From the NCBI GenBank assembly GCA_963678705.1, contig OY783205.1:2108001-2172000 (forward strand): 64,000 nt of DNA. The letters are read 5' to 3'. The translations under genes and the position numbers were made by a program. Source of the DNA: Panorpa germanica. Its lineage: Eukaryota > Arthropoda > Insecta > Mecoptera > Panorpidae. Positions 33,587 through 43,606 of the stretch are shown piece after piece; position 1 is the first letter of the stretch; the number at the start of each line of letters is the position of its first letter. The notes beneath the pieces were generated by a model. The model saw nothing but the letters and a program-made list of their open reading frames with translations, was not told the DNA's origin and ran no database searches.

Positions 33587-36500
33587 CACGACATAACGTT
33601 GTTTATATTTAAATTTTAGTTTATACGTCAAAACTTGCCCTAACGGTAACTCCAAATAATTTATAAAATAAATGCGTTTCTTTTGACAGTATGGACATTT
33701 TAATAAAAGTGATTTTCTTCTTAAAGATTACGAACTTTTATTTCAAATAATTTTAAGGCTCCTAGGACCTTAGTTCTTTTTTCGTCATATAGTTTGCACT
33801 GCCACATACTCTACCATAAATGCCAAAAGTAATAAGTATATATATACAAATATTACTAATATTAAAATATTCATAGTACCAACACGTTTAATTTTAATCA
33901 AATATTCAACTTTACGTTGTCTTATTTATAAAAGGACTAGGTCAATAATTTTTCATTTTAATACAATATTTTTCACAATTTTTTTTAGAAAATTTCCGAT
34001 TTGTTTCTTTATTAAAAATAAGAATCTGGTGTTAGTGCATGTCAAATGTATTGTCATAGGTATATTCACTCTCACTGCTTTCCCTTGCACGTGATTCGAA
34101 CTTAAAGAACATTTATCAAGTCCGAAACGGTCAATCGATGACAAATTTTAAGCATTATTAATTAATGATGACCCTTATAATTGTTGTAAGTGCACAACGC
34201 ATATACTATGACAATTAAAAATGTACAGCATCTTATCGCTTCACCAATGAGGTTTATAGTACCTTTGCTACCCTTATCGATTTCTAAATGTACATAAAGT
34301 ACATTTTTAAAGTACCAAATTTCATATATCTTATGTCGTGTTCTTATGTCGTTAGACACACATTTGTTTCATCCACGTTCTAATCAGCATTCTCGTGTGG
34401 TTCGAGGAAAACACCCCTTCTCCCTCCTACTTGTCCTTCATACAGAGGAAGTACGCCTCAATGAATTTAATGAACAAAATTGTTCGTTAAAGTTTGTCAG
34501 TGTTTTCATCTAGGCGTTAGACTAATACCAGCTTTCTCTTGAATACAAATTTCAGTTTTAAACTGTTCCCCACTTTATTTAGATTTACTCGAGTTACTCA
34601 GTTACGATACGATAAAGAGGACGACTATGGGGTGTTGTGTAGATAGAGGAACAGGGGATGGGCAGGCTGTGACTTTAATGTAGTTAGTTCATTATGTCAG
34701 CTCTGTAACCAATTACAAGTTTGCAGTAACTTAATATGTTAACACTTTATTCATTGTTCAAAGATTTTGTTAGATAATATTCAGCTCGTCTGTTCGGAAT
34801 ATATTGTAAGTATTTCAGAGTTATGGCGTGTGTTCTTCGTTAGTCATAGTTTGTTTGTACAGCTATTGGCGTAGTTTTTGCTGCGAGAAATGTTTCACAG
34901 CAAACCACATGCAGAAGTTGTTGTTTCTCCGACTTTTTTCTTCCCGGAAAATTTAAAATCAAACCATAAGTATTATATAGAGAAATGTTAACAGATCGTA
35001 CGTTAATTTCAGTACTGCATTAACGGTTTGTGAAGAATGCTTTGAGTCGCAGTGCAAAAAGTTCTTGTAAATTTTATTAATAAAAACAATGGGTTTATTG
35101 ACTTCAATAAACGTTGATTCACATATAAAAACTTAAGAAATAATAAAGTATTGTATAAAATATTACGTATTATAAATACAAAGTATTAATTGTTTAGAAG
35201 AGGAATAGAGCAATTACTTTCACTGATTCACTGGAACGCGTGTAGAATTTTGCCGAGTAATTATGAGATGCTTATAGATCGACGGTTGAATTGTTAATTC
35301 AAAGAAATAAGTTGGATGGGGATTGATATAGATTCGACAAACATAGTGTGAGTAAACCAAATATGAGATTAGATAGGGGCGGACATATACCATCAAACTT
35401 ATTATATTAACAACAGAAAATAGTTCAAATATTGCGAGATATAAAATACAAAGTGTTGTTTTGTCATGAACTACTAAAATGTATAAACCCATAATCTACA
35501 TATCGGTGACCTGTTGTTCTTCGACTTGTAAATATTTAATTTATAAATATAATAAAGATAATTAAGTAGTAAGTAAAGTTCGTTTCTTAGAGTGAAAAAA
35601 CCTGAGAAATAGTGAGAGGCAAAATACCGCGCGCTCATTGTAGATACTTGTCAGTGATAAGAGTCAGCATTGGACATAAATGGACATTAAATAAAATAAA
35701 TAAATAACCCTTAATAACTAATAACCTTTGCAAAGAATTTTACACATAGTTCACTATTTAGAATAGCTAAATATTGAAATCTTTTGTTGTTCAAATCTTA
35801 AGCAGAAACTTATGACAATTCTATTTTTCTTCTGCTATAATTGTTTGTACTTTGTTTCTAATTTTCACAACCCAAGTTTCATATTTAAATGATAGCCAGC
35901 AGAGCTGTAGCTACCAAACTAGCCAAGTGATTGAATGTCATTCACCTATGTGCTTTTCACTCACCGAAGGAATGATTCTACCATAAAATCAGTTGTCTCT
36001 GCGTTATATTAGTTTTTCTAGAAGGCGTTACATCAGTGACATTTCTATGAATTATTAACTTTTAATTATTATATCTAATTATAGGTGTGATAGTCATTAA
36101 CTCTAAGTAAATAATAAAGTTATGATGATTTTAAGTGGTACAACTTGTATGCAATACTGGTTAAACCCGGTCACGCTTTGCTGTGGTTCACTCTGATATG
36201 GATTGAGCGGAAAAGTAAATAAAAGACACACACAAACACAGACGACGATCAACTGGAAAGAAATAAAAGAAATTATTTCGATTTTCGAAAACACGCGCGT
36301 AGTCGAACTTGTCGCAACTTTGTGTAAAACATTTCAAATTAATCCACCGACTACTTTTCGAGTTTTGCGAGTCCAAACATACGCAGGCTGAATTTTTATA
36401 CACAATAAAGGAGAAGATGAGATCTAGGTACTTCATTCTATTGTAGTACCTTAACTGGTGTAATCGTCCATCGTCTTAGCACTAGGTCTTCCCGGTTTAA

Positions 36501-37845
36501 ACAAAAACCTTATATCAATTTGCAACTGTTATTTAGGAAAGAGGACACTAAAGATTTACGTAATCCCGTTGACCCATTTTAGAGAAGCACAGCATTACTT
36601 ATTACCTCTATCCATTCCTGGTATTATGAAGTAATTTAAATTAAAAAACAAATTAAGAAACTTAAATGAATGAAGACTCTTAATACAGGTCCTTTACAAT
36701 ACGGTGAGTCATTTTGTGTGTGTAGCGGAGGACCTTCCTTTGTAAGAGGACCCTCTGCTATCAGCCATTCAGACGTCGGATAACGTAGGCGCAAAAACAA
36801 GCTTTATTCTGACAGTAAATTAAGAAAAATATTTACTTTTTATTCATTCAATATTTGAATACGAGTTTTTGTTTACAAAAGAAGCTTTTAGCGATATTAT
36901 CCTGCTACTTTCCTCTTCGTTCTTCCTGGATTGGATTGAAGTGCTCCCAGCTCCCAGCTCCCTGCTCTCAGTGTTCTTAAGATTTCTTTACGGTTCGGTG
37001 AACGCTAGAAATATTAAAATTTTCTTCAATTACCTTGTGCTGTAAAGTCAAGTACATAATTATATTTTTTTTTATTGTTCATAAAAAATGTTTCATATTA
37101 AATTTAATATGGTTTCCTAAAGTTCATTAGAAAGAGCAGTCGAGCTTCGGTCGAAAGTGTACAGAGTTATATGAGAGAAGATAGGTGAGTGGCGGAGAAC
37201 ATTTATGACTGACATCTGCTTTCACACTTTGTACAAGGACGTCTAAGTCTACACGTGTCGTAAAGCTCAAAGGAATTGTTAGGACAATCATTTTCCTTAG
37301 TTTAAATTTCAAAGCCAGACTCACGTAATTGTTCTGGAACGTTCCGCCAGCTATGATACGTACAACTCATTACTTAAGCCCTAGCACTTGAAGCTGACTT
37401 CATTACGATTGTTCAACTATGAATTTCCTCCGCTCCACACACTTACACCGTATTAACACTAAATAATTCATGAACCTTGTCACCCATGAGCCTGGAGCCC
37501 TCGAGGAGGTGGCGTACGGCGGAAGGGGGTTAACTGTGAGTATACGCAAGTTTGATTTTAGCTTGTTGATGTAAATCAGGGGTCAAGTAGGGTGGGCAAG
37601 TTAACTCAAATGGGGTAAATATGATAATGCTGAGAGTAACGAAGGCTCATTATACTCGTACATACATTACCGCATAACGATAGTAACATAAGGGTAGTGA
37701 ACTGCTACACTACCTAGTACTATGCTATTAATGCTACTTCAAAATTGAAATAAATAAAGTATTTCATTGAATATAGGTTTTTTTTTATTAATAACATCAT
37801 AGTAAGAAATATTTAGTTACTTTAATTTTAGTTATTAATGATTTC
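33587..37845. other. Non-coding DNA, no gene recognised
   Basis: About 4.3 kb of AT-rich sequence. The small open frames (for example 35220-35492 minus, 36188-36436 minus, 37127-37324 minus) show no domain features, and several overlap each other on both strands. Confidence 0.45.
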
Positions 37846-38291
37846 GTTTTGATTAGGGTTTGACGATTTTTAAACCCGATATTAAAAAACAGGTTTTTGT
37901 AGTAAATTTAGCACATTCGAAACTCGGTTTTTAAATTATGAAAACCGGTTTACAGAATTCATATTACATATTATGTAAAAATTTATTTTAAACATATTTG
38001 ATTTGATATTTAAAATTTGATTTGATATTTAAAATTCAGAATTCAAAAAAGAAGACAATAAAATTAGAAACTCTTTTCCTGTATTTGCAAGATCCACAAA
38101 ACATTTCTAGTTCAACGAAGATCTAGTGAACTTTGTTTAGTTCTTTCTTCTAGTGAACCTCAAAAACCGAAATAATTAACGTATCTGGAAAGAAACTGTC
38201 TAGAATACTTCCAAATTTTTATGTGGAAACCGATTCTGGTAGAGAGAAAATCGAAGAAAACTAATCAGAGTAATTCTTTTTTAAAGGAACC

Positions 38292-38399
38292 ATGAAAAAA
38301 TCAATTTATAAGATTCTTGAAGACCCTAAAGAAAAACTTACCAATCCAAAGACACTGAAAGGTGAAATAGCATTATTTGATGCAACGAATATAATATAA
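38292..38399 (+). pseudogene. hAT transposase remnant, part before the insertion
   Basis: An open stretch from ATG reads KILEDPKEKL ... GEIALFDATN, matching the part of hAT transposases just before the C-terminal dimerisation region. The nested LTR element interrupts it directly after 38399. The N-terminal two thirds of the transposase, with the catalytic DDE residues, are missing. Confidence 0.75.
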
Positions 38400-38657
38400 T
38401 GTTACGGATTTGCGGGCGTCTGAGTATATAGAAATTATGGTTATAAAATAATAGCTGGAAGTAGCAGAAAAGGTTGCCCATCCCTGCACAAATATCTAGA
38501 CGTTTCGATAACGAGGCTGTTTACTAGTTGGCGCATAACTCATACGCGTGTGTGTTCCTGGAAATGAATGTAAACAACTGCACTTGTGTTATTGTTTACA
38601 TGTGAACGTTCTAGAACTAAATACTACGCGTATGGAATGGAACGTCATAGAAATAGT
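38400..38657 (+). repeat. Truncated forward LTR
   Basis: Appears identical to the first 258 bp of the complete LTR at 40249, then stops abruptly at 38657 where the inverted block begins. It keeps one heat-shock-type site at 38603-38617 but has no TATA box. Confidence 0.88.
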
Positions 38658-39223
38658 GCTCGTAGCAACTATCCTCTTCAGCTTCTAACACCAAATGTTA
38701 CAAACTTGTAAGGGCGTAAAAGGGAAATGAAGGGAGTCTGGCTCTGGAACCTTCTAGGACGCCAAATGTACAAGATTTGTATGTGCGAGCGAGGATTAAG
38801 GGAAGGGAGACTAGGATTCTCGAACCTTCTAAATATACGCCGTATTACGCCTGCGACTGGGGTTCTTTTTAGTTGATTGCCGAGCGGAAGCAATTGTTTA
38901 CACTATTTAGTCGCGTTGTAACTTATATTTAGAAATAGCCACAATTCAAATTAAAAGAAGGATTGACACTTTTATAAACTTTATTTATTAACACAAAAAC
39001 AATTACAACAATTAACAACTGTTTACAATTACTCTTTATTATTTCACTTAATTACTGTTGCTGACTGATTATTACTCGCGGACTGGCTGCTGATGTAAAA
39101 CTGACCCTGACTGACTTATTCCCACTGACTTTCACTTGCGCTCACTGACTGCGACGCGATGCTTTGCTCCTTTTATATTAGCGGTTTACGCAGTACAATT
39201 CCCCTGGTCTCGACACTTCTGAC

Positions 39224-39238
39224 TTTCCAGAATATTCC
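39224..39238 (-). promoter_or_regulatory. Heat-shock-element triplet, conserved in the old LTR
   Basis: TTCcaGAAtaTTC on the plus strand: three alternating pentamers in register. The forward LTR has TTCtaGAAtaTTC at the same place (reverse strand), so the difference lies in a spacer base. Confidence 0.55.
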
Positions 39239-39313
39239 TATAGTTATCCAAACACGCTGTTTGACCTTCCGACTATTTCTATATGACGTTCCATTCCATA
39301 CCCGTAGTATTTG

Positions 39314-39328
39314 GTTCTAGAACGTTCA
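39314..39328 (-). promoter_or_regulatory. Second heat-shock-element triplet in the old LTR
   Basis: TTCtaGAAcgTTC, the counterpart of the site at 40452-40466. All three pentamers are intact. Confidence 0.5.
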
Positions 39329-39531
39329 CATGTAAACAATAACACAAGTGCAGTTGTTTACGTTCATTTCCAGGAACACACACGCGTATAAGTTATGCAC
39401 CAACTAGTAAACAGCCTCGTTATCGAAACGTCTAGATATTTGTGCAGGGATGCGCAACCTTTTCCGCTAATTCCAGCTATTATTTTATAACTATAATTTT
39501 TGTATACTCAGACGCCCGCAAATCCGTAACA

Positions 39532-40195
39532 CTTTCCCCCTCTTTAAAAGCGCTCGTCCCGAGTGCTAATAATTTTCTTCGGGCGGCTGAATCGGCTGGT
39601 TCCCAATCCGGAGCATTTTTCATCTTCCTTCATTATCGCGCCAGTCTCGGTGAACGTTGATGCATTTCCCTCGGGCTGACCTCTGCACGTTGTAGATCAC
39701 GTCCCAACTTACGGCTAGTTTTCATTTTCTTGATCCAAATTCTGTTCTTTGTTCATGGCCGGAGTAGCTTGTAGGGGGTAGAATGCAGTGGAGGCGCTCC
39801 ATACGCAGTTCATTTCAGAAACTTGTATTTTGGCTTCATTAATGTTCTTTAGCTTCGTAAATAATACAGCCCCTCTGATTCTGCGCTCTCGTACTGCGCT
39901 CGCGAAATATCTGGGGGCTTTACCTGCAGCACGGTTCACATATCGTTCGATGTCAGTCACTAGGTCCGCTGATCTTTCTTCTGTAGCTTGCTCACTGTTC
40001 TTTTGAACGATTTCAACGCGTTTTACTTTTTCTTTCTGGATCCTCGGCAAGTTTCTTCGACAGCTTGCAACTGCATTTGGAACGCATTAAACTTCTCGCA
40101 GATTTGTTCTTTGAACCGTTCTTGAATTATTTTACTTTTTTCAGCCTGTTCTTGAAATTTCTCGAACATCTCTTCTTTAGTGTTTTCGGCCTACA
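39532..40195 (-). pseudogene. Inverted internal fragment with gag-like ORF
   Basis: The minus-strand counterpart of the internal part of the forward element (compare 41340-42720), ending in a purine tract at 39532-39545. The open frame at 39715-40050 matches the C-terminal half of the forward ORF (KRVEIVQKNS, RSADLVTDI, AAGKAPRYF, WSASTAFYPLQATPAMN). It has an internal deletion relative to the forward copy near 40030, and the 5' part is missing beyond about 40190. Confidence 0.7.
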
Positions 40196-40248
40196 CTTTC
40201 CCCCTCTTTATAAGCACTCGGGACGAGCGCTTTTAAAGAGGGGGAAAG
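40196..40248. repeat. PPT-to-PPT palindrome
   Basis: CTTTCCCCCTCTTT and AAAGAGGGGGAAAG face each other across about 25 bases (ACTCGGGACGAGCG core). Two copies of the element's 3' internal end with its purine tract are joined head to head, directly before the LTR at 40249. Confidence 0.85.
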
Positions 40249-40451
40249 TGTTACGGATTTGCGGGCGTCTGAGTATATAGAAATTATGGTTATAAAATAA
40301 TAGCTGGAAGTAGCAGAAAAGGTTGCCCATCCCTGCACAAATATCTAGACGTTTCGATAACGAGGCTGTTTACTAGTTGGCGCATAACTCATACGCGTGT
40401 GTGTTCCTGGAAATGAATGTAAACAACTGCACTTGTGTTATTGTTTACATG

Positions 40452-40466
40452 TGAACGTTCTAGAAC
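40452..40466 (+). promoter_or_regulatory. Perfect heat-shock-element triplet, distal
   Basis: tGAAcgTTCtaGAAc matches nGAAnnTTCnnGAAn without mismatch, about 135 bp upstream of the TATA box. It is repeated at 42923-42937 and 38603-38617. HSF trimers bind this pattern; binding here is inferred. Confidence 0.6.
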
Positions 40467-40540
40467 TAAATACTACGCGTATGGAATGGAACGTCATAGA
40501 AATAGTCGGAAGGTCAAACAGCGTATTTGGATAATTATAG

Positions 40541-40555
40541 GAATATTCTAGAAAG
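40541..40555 (+). promoter_or_regulatory. Perfect heat-shock-element triplet, proximal
   Basis: gGAAtaTTCtaGAAa, no mismatch, about 46 bp upstream of the TATA box, a spacing like that of heat-shock promoters. It is repeated at 43012-43026. Confidence 0.62.
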
Positions 40556-40600
40556 TCAAAAGAGTCGTGATCAGGGGTAGTCTGCTGCGTAAACCGCTAA

Positions 40601-40608
40601 TATAAAAG
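40601..40608 (+). promoter_or_regulatory. LTR TATA box
   Basis: TATAAAAG in the middle of the LTR, downstream of two heat-shock-type sites. The same box is in the 3' LTR at 43072-43079 and, as its reverse complement, in the inverted LTR near 39170. Confidence 0.7.
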
Positions 40609-40969
40609 GAGCAAAGCATCGCGTCGCGAGTTAGTCTGCAAACAAGAGTCAGCGTTATTAAGTTAGTCTGCGATAGTTAGTCAGTGGGAGTTAGTCAGTC
40701 AGTGAGAAGAGTTTTTACAACAGCAGTCAGACCGCAAGAAGCATCAGCCAGTAAAACTAATAAGTAAAATAATAAACCGTAATAATTGTAAAGTAGTTGT
40801 AATTGTTTTTGTGTTAATAAATAAAGTTTATAAAAGTGTCAATCCTTCTTTTAATTTGAATTGTGGCTATTTCTAAATATAAGTTACAACGCGACTAAAT
40901 AGTGTAAACAATTGCCTCCGCTCGGCAATTAAAAGAACCCCGTCGTCGCCACTAAGTAAAATTGTAACA

Positions 40970-40988
40970 TTTGGTGTCAGATGTGGGG
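40970..40988 (+). other. Primer binding site, tRNA-Leu-like
   Basis: After the LTR comes TTTGGTGTCAGATGTGGGG. TGGTGTCAGA-TGGG is close to the complement of the 3' end of eukaryotic tRNA-Leu (from memory of that tRNA), with one or two mismatches. Confidence 0.6.
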
Positions 40989-41066
40989 TAGCTACAGTTA
41001 CTACCGCTGCGAAGATAATTCCAGGAAGAAAAATCGAGAAAGTCTGAAACTACGTTTCTGAAGAGA

Positions 41067-41191
41067 CTTCCAGAAACTTCTAGTCGGGATTTGCAGCAAG
41101 AGGGATTTTCAGAAGAGGAAGGTTCAAGAAAAACAGAAATATCGACTTCGAAGAAACTTCCAGAAAGTTCCAGAACCTTCCAGAAATTCTA
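41067..41191 (+). promoter_or_regulatory. Heat-shock-element array in the untranslated leader
   Basis: At 41152-41186 seven nGAAn/nTTCn pentamers follow one another in perfect register (for example GAAacTTCcaGAAagTTC). Two more (TTC 41087, GAA 41092) follow after a one-base slip. A separate triplet TTCcaGAAacTTC is at 41067-41081. The array lies between the primer site and the first ATG (41235), where no protein constraint is expected. HSF binding is inferred from the pattern only. Confidence 0.55.
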
Positions 41192-41234
41192 GAAAATAAC
41201 TTTAAAACAATTGACAACACAATACGCAACAAAA

Positions 41235-41441
41235 ATGGAGGAAATATTAAAAGAGCTTAGAGAGATAAGAGAAATACAAAAAGTTGATTTAAGAGAGATG
41301 AAAGAAGAGATGTTCGAGAAAATTCAAGAACAAGCCGAAAAGTCTAAAGAAGAGATGTTCAAAAAATTCAAGAGCAGGCCGAAAAATCTAAAGAAGAGAT
41401 GTTCGAGAAATTTCAAGAACAGGCTGAAAAAAGTAAAATAA
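41235..41441 (+). CDS. Coiled-coil gag-like ORF, 5' part (broken)
   Basis: Starts at ATG in good context (AAAATGG). It encodes a highly charged helical segment (EILKELREIREIQK) followed by tandem units of EEMFEKIQEQAEKSK. The second unit of the DNA repeat appears one base short (near 41365), which throws the frame and gives a stop at 41441. The original frame resumes in the next entry. The coiled coil suggests a structural, multimerising protein; no zinc knuckle is present and I cannot place it in a known Gag family. Confidence 0.6.
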   Translation: MEEILKELREIREIQKVDLREMKEEMFEKIQEQAEKSKEEMFKKFKSRPKNLKKRCSRNFKNRLKKVK

Positions 41442-42079
41442 TTCAAGAACAAACAGAAAGGTTCAAAGAACAAATCTGCGAGAAGTTTAATGCGTTCCAA
41501 ATGCAGTTGCAAGCTGTCGAAGAAGCTTGCCGAGGATCCAGAAAGGAATTAGAAACGCGTATAAATAAAACAGAAGATAATGTGACACAAAGTCTCCAAT
41601 CAGTGACAATACAAGAGATGGTGGAGACAAAAATTGAAGAAAAAGAAAAACGCGTTGAAATCGTTCAAAAGAACAGTAAGCAAGCTACAGAAGAAAGATC
41701 AGCGGACCTTGTGACTGACATCGATCGATTAGTAAACCGTGCTGCAGGTAAAGCCCCCAGATATTTCACGAACGCAGTACGAGAGCGCAGATTAAAAGGG
41801 GCCATAATAATTACGAAGCTAAAGAACATTAATGAAGCTTCTACGACCGCGCTTCAGATTAAAGCAATAACACAAGTTCCTGAAGTGAACTACGCATGGA
41901 GCGCCTCCACTGCATTCTACCCCCTACAAGCTACTCCGGCCATGAACAAAGAACAGAATTTGGATCAAGAAAATGAAAGCAGAAGCCGTGGTAATTTGAG
42001 AAGAAGAAGAGGAATTCAATGGCCTTACGACAGGGGCAGAAAATCTATTGCGAATGGCGCAAACTTCCCTCACCACTAA
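41399..42079 (+). CDS. Gag-like ORF, main part
   Basis: 226 residues from an internal ATG in a repeat unit. It opens with coiled-coil repeats (FEKFQEQAEKSK). A middle region follows, conserved in the inverted copy: KRVEIVQKNS, RSADLVTDI, AAGKAPRYFTNAVRERR, ITKLKNINEA. The tail (YAWSASTAFYPLQATPAMN) is rich in Arg/Gly/Ser near its end (RSRGNLRRRRG). That the inverted copy keeps the same reading argues that this was once a real protein. Probably the structural protein of the element, translated from the LTR transcript; function not proven. Confidence 0.6.
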   Translation: MFEKFQEQAEKSKIIQEQTERFKEQICEKFNAFQMQLQAVEEACRGSRKELETRINKTEDNVTQSLQSVTIQEMVETKIEEKEKRVEIVQKNSKQATEERSADLVTDIDRLVNRAAGKAPRYFTNAVRERRLKGAIIITKLKNINEASTTALQIKAITQVPEVNYAWSASTAFYPLQATPAMNKEQNLDQENESRSRGNLRRRRGIQWPYDRGRKSIANGANFPHH

Positions 42080-42097
42080 CAAACAATAGAAGGGAAT

Positions 42098-42215
42098 AGG
42101 TCCAAACAGGTGAAGACCTAAAAAGCTCCCTAGCAGGTCCAAACAGGTGAAGACCTAAAAAGCTCCCTCATAGGTCCAAACAGGTGAAGACCTAAAAAGC
42201 TCCCTAGTGGATTTA
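42098..42215 (+). repeat. Three tandem 36-bp units with AGGTC...GACCT stems
   Basis: Units start near 42098, 42135 and 42172 and read AGGTCCAAACAGGTGAAGACCT and AAAAGCTCCCT in turn; a fourth is degenerate. Each holds an AGGTC/GACCT inverted repeat that could form a hairpin in the RNA. It lies just after the gag-like stop. Confidence 0.85.
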
Positions 42216-42705
42216 ATCAGGTGAACATTTATAGACCCATGCAACCCTACAGAAGATACGGCAGAAGTTGTACATTAGTGAAACGAAGATGTCACATACA
42301 TTGTGAGGACACCTTCCGAAGAGTACTGCGAAACCAGGGCGCAAGAACTAGAAGAAGTCCACCCGTTTTCGTAAGAACACCGTGAGCAATGGATCGCTAC
42401 GTAAAGCGTTACGATTGTGGCAAACTTAGTCAGCGCTGTTGCAAAGGTGATGCAGTATGGCTTAATTATCGTAAGAAAAATAGAAGACGAAGCACTAAGC
42501 TGTAAGCCGGAAAGGAAGAACCGTATTTGAAACTATCCGTAAGTTGGGACGTGATCTACAACGTGCAGAGGTCAGCCCGAGGGAAATGCATCAACGTTCA
42601 CCGAGACTGGCTCGATAATGAAGAAAGATGAAAAATGCTCCGGATTGGGAACCAGCCGATTCAGCCGCCCGATGAAAATTATAAGCACTCGGGACGAGCG
42701 CTTTT

Positions 42706-42719
42706 AAAGAGGGGGAAAG
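42706..42719 (+). other. Polypurine tract
   Basis: AAAGAGGGGGAAAG immediately before the 3' LTR. Confidence 0.85.
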
Positions 42720-43440
42720 TGTTACGGATTTGCGGGCGTCTGAGTATATAGAAATTATGGTTATAAAATAATAGCTGGAAGTAGCAGAAAAGGTTGCCCA
42801 TCCCTGCACAAATATCTAGACGTTTCGATAACGAGGCTGTTTACTAGTTGGCGCATAACTCATACGCGTGTGTGTTCCTGGAAATGAATGTAAACAACTG
42901 CACTTGTGTTATTGTTTACATGTGAACGTTCTAGAACTAAATACTACGCGTATGGAATGGAACGTCATAGAAATAGTCGGAAGGTCAAACAGCGTATTTG
43001 GATAATTATAGGAATATTCTAGAAAGTCAAAAGAGTCGTGATCAGGGGTAGTCTGCTGCGTAAACCGCTAATATAAAAGGAGCAAAGCATCGCGTCGCGA
43101 GTTAGTCTGCAAACAAGAGTCAGCGTTATTAAGTTAGTCCGCGATAGTTAGTCAGTGGGAGTTAGTCAGTCAGTGAGAAGAGTTTTTACAACAGCAGTCA
43201 GACCGCAAGAAACATCAGCCAGTAAAACTAATAAGTAAATTAATAAACCGTAATAATTGTAAAGTAGTTGTAATTGTTTTTGTGTTAATAAATAAAGTTT
43301 ATAAAAGTGTCAATCCTTCTTTTAATTTGAATTGTGGCTATTTCTAAATATAAGTTACAACGCGACTAAATAGTGTAAACAATTGCCTCCGCTCGGCAAT
43401 TAAAAGAACCCCGTCGTCGCCACTAAGTAAAATTGTAACA
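42720..43440 (+). repeat. 3' LTR of the composite element
   Basis: 721 bp, same ends as the 5' LTR, three substitutions different. It carries both heat-shock-type triplets and the TATA box. It is followed by ATAATATAA and then the rest of the hAT relic. Confidence 0.93.
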
Positions 43441-43606
43441 ATAATATAACAAAAAACTTAGATTTAAGATTTGATGCCCTGCAAACTATGAAAGCTTAGT
43501 AGCTAGTGAACGCGTATTTTCAATTTCAGGGAATATTGTGTCCAAAATAAGAACAAGACTTAGCCACCCTTCAGTGGATATTCTATATTTTTTAAAACCG
43601 TATTAA
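43441..43606 (+). pseudogene. hAT transposase C-terminus (dimerisation domain)
   Basis: Reads KNLDLRFDALQTMK, then a frameshift, then SLVASERVFSISGNIVSK and RTRLSHPSVDILYFLK before a stop. This is the conserved hAT C-terminal dimerisation block (SERVFS ... RNRLS-like). It continues the sequence broken off at 38399. The frameshift shows the hAT copy had decayed or kept decaying. Confidence 0.85.

Larger units (their letters stand above)
38696..39531 (-). repeat. Inverted, older LTR of the same family
   Basis: On the minus strand it starts at 39531 (TGTTACGG) and ends near 38696 (TGTAACA), followed by a primer-site-like TTTGGTGTTAGAAG. It is clearly diverged from the forward LTRs and longer, because the terminal part (38690-38840) holds two diverged copies of a roughly 75-bp unit containing CCAAATGT and AACCTTCTA. 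A purine tract and internal sequence lie upstream on the minus strand, so one LTR sits between an internal 3' end and a primer site. Confidence 0.8.
40249..40969 (+). repeat. 5' LTR of the forward element
   Basis: 721 bp, TGTTACGG ... TTGTAACA. TATAAAAG at 40601-40608 and overlapping AATAAA signals at 40816-40825 mark likely promoter and polyadenylation sites. I count three substitutions against the 3' LTR, so the copy is young. Confidence 0.93.
38400..43440 (+). mobile_element. Composite non-autonomous LTR retroelement
   Basis: Starts and ends with LTR sequence (TGTTACGG ... TTGTAACA) and is flanked by ATAATATAA on both sides (38391-38399, 43441-43449). Only 4-6 bp would be normal, so part of the match may be chance. 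Order: truncated forward LTR (38400-38657); inverted block (38658 to about 40195) with primer-site, LTR and internal sequences; a PPT-to-PPT palindrome; a complete forward element with 721-bp LTRs at 40249-40969 and 42720-43440. No protease, RT or integrase is present, so any movement would need a helper. The superfamily cannot be assigned. Confidence 0.85.
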
